From the NCBI GenBank assembly GCA_023248615.1, contig JAHFEI010000109.1, forward strand, positions 1-6,899: DNA of 6,899 nucleotides, written 5' to 3'. The notes beneath the pieces are model-generated. The model saw nothing but the letters and a program-made list of their open reading frames with translations. It had not been told where the DNA came from and did no database searches. This document shows, piece after piece, positions 6,661 to 6,899 of the stretch (position 1 is the first letter of the stretch; each line of letters starts with the position of its first letter). Origin of the DNA: Nitrospinales bacterium. Lineage in GTDB: Bacteria > Nitrospinota_A > UBA7883 > JACRGQ01. Both the position numbers and the translations under genes were made by a program.

Positions 6661-6684
6661 TTTTTCAATCACTTGAAAAATGGT
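6640..6684. mobile_element. Probable attachment-site junction of a tRNA-Lys-integrated element
   Basis: The element boundary is inferred to lie within the T arm/3' end of tRNA-Lys or just after it, because the integrase gene begins its 3' end 8 nt beyond the CCA. No second copy of the tRNA 3' segment occurs in this window, so the far end of the element and the exact direct repeat cannot be defined here. Coordinates are approximate. Confidence 0.45.
6658..6683. repeat. 11-bp perfect inverted repeat spanning the tRNA CCA end and the integrase 3' end
   Basis: CCATTTTTCAA (6658-6668) and TTGAAAAATGG (6673-6683) are perfect inverted copies around the 4-nt spacer TCAC. The left arm begins with the tRNA CCA, and the right arm encodes the last residues (PFFK) of the integrase. 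No U-tract follows the stem on either strand, so a standard intrinsic terminator is doubtful, although it may still end tRNA transcription. Its position at the predicted crossover region makes it a candidate core site for integrase binding (9-bp arms with an 8-bp spacer is one reading); that is inference. Confidence 0.5.
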
Positions 6685-6899
6685 TCACCGCTTTTCTGCA
6701 CCGATGTGACCAAATTGTGACCAGCCAACTCCAAAACATCAATACCGCGCCTTAGGCTTTCAGTCGTGTGGTGCGCGTAGCGCATGGTTGACTGAATATC
6801 CTTATGCCCCATCAGCTTCATGATGGTGTAAAGATCAACCCCGGCCTGGGCTAGGCGAGTTCCAAAGGTGTGCCTCAAATCGTGGAAACGAAAATCCAC
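6669..6899 (-). CDS. Tyrosine recombinase / integrase, C-terminal catalytic part (runs off the right edge)
   Basis: The last 76 codons of a site-specific tyrosine recombinase are present; the N-terminal arm-binding and core-binding domains lie beyond the window. The leftmost residues visible read VDFRFHDLRHTFGTRLAQAG, with the HxxR catalytic pair (His and Arg of HDLRHT). They are followed by LMGHKDIQSTMRYAH, with the second histidine (GHK) and the nucleophilic tyrosine (MRYAH). The GTG at the window edge is most likely an internal valine, because the family needs about 200 or more residues before it. The stop TGA (6669-6671 on the + strand) is 8 nt from the tRNA-Lys CCA end, with the gene reading toward the tRNA. 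This is the standard layout of a prophage, genomic island or integrative conjugative element using a tRNA 3' end as attachment site. The element would extend to the right. Confidence 0.9.
   Translation of the reverse strand: MDFRFHDLRHTFGTRLAQAGVDLYTIMKLMGHKDIQSTMRYAHHTTESLRRGIDVLELAGHNLVTSVQKSGEPFFK

Overview
The window is bacterial, moderately GC-rich and gene-dense. It reads as ordinary chromosome that ends, on the right, at the edge of an integrated element. A 2-oxoacid:ferredoxin oxidoreductase placed beside succinyl-CoA synthetase suggests an anaerobic or microaerophilic lineage, or one running a ferredoxin-dependent (possibly reductive) TCA segment. Deltaproteobacteria-like or Nitrospinota-like groups would fit, but the sequence alone does not fix the taxon.

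Left part (1-1211, + strand): the 3' end of aroQ (type II 3-dehydroquinate dehydratase) is followed at once by a Xaa-Pro peptidase of family M24 (pepQ type). The peptidase looks broken. It has no ATG/GTG/TTG start near its natural N-terminus, and near 899-908 it carries a frameshift that coincides with a loss of about a dozen residues. Both halves still read well, and all five metal ligands can be recognised, split between two frames.

Central part (1342-6413, - strand): one tight five-gene operon transcribed right to left, sucC-sucD-korA-korB-ndk. The sucC/sucD gap is 3 nt, the sucD/korA gap is 25 nt, and korA/korB and korB/ndk each overlap by 4 nt (ATGA). SucCD interconverts succinate and succinyl-CoA. 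KorAB interconverts succinyl-CoA and 2-oxoglutarate using ferredoxin. Ndk equilibrates the nucleoside triphosphate made or used by SucCD. The operon is therefore a complete succinate/2-oxoglutarate module plus nucleotide balancing. It converges on the pepQ remnant across a 130-nt spacer holding a GC-rich hairpin.

Right part (6414-6899): a 171-nt divergent intergenic region holds the sucC ribosome binding site, a 20-bp-spaced direct repeat, an inverted repeat, and a good sigma70-type promoter for tRNA-Lys(CUU) on the + strand. Immediately after the tRNA 3' CCA lies the C-terminus of a tyrosine recombinase on the - strand, whose stop codon is 8 nt from the tRNA. This is the classic arrangement of an integrative element inserted at a tRNA 3' end. 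An 11-bp perfect inverted repeat spans the tRNA CCA and the last codons of the integrase.

I see no CRISPR array, toxin-antitoxin pair, defence system or complete transposon. The points most worth a second look are the broken pepQ and the tRNA/integrase junction.
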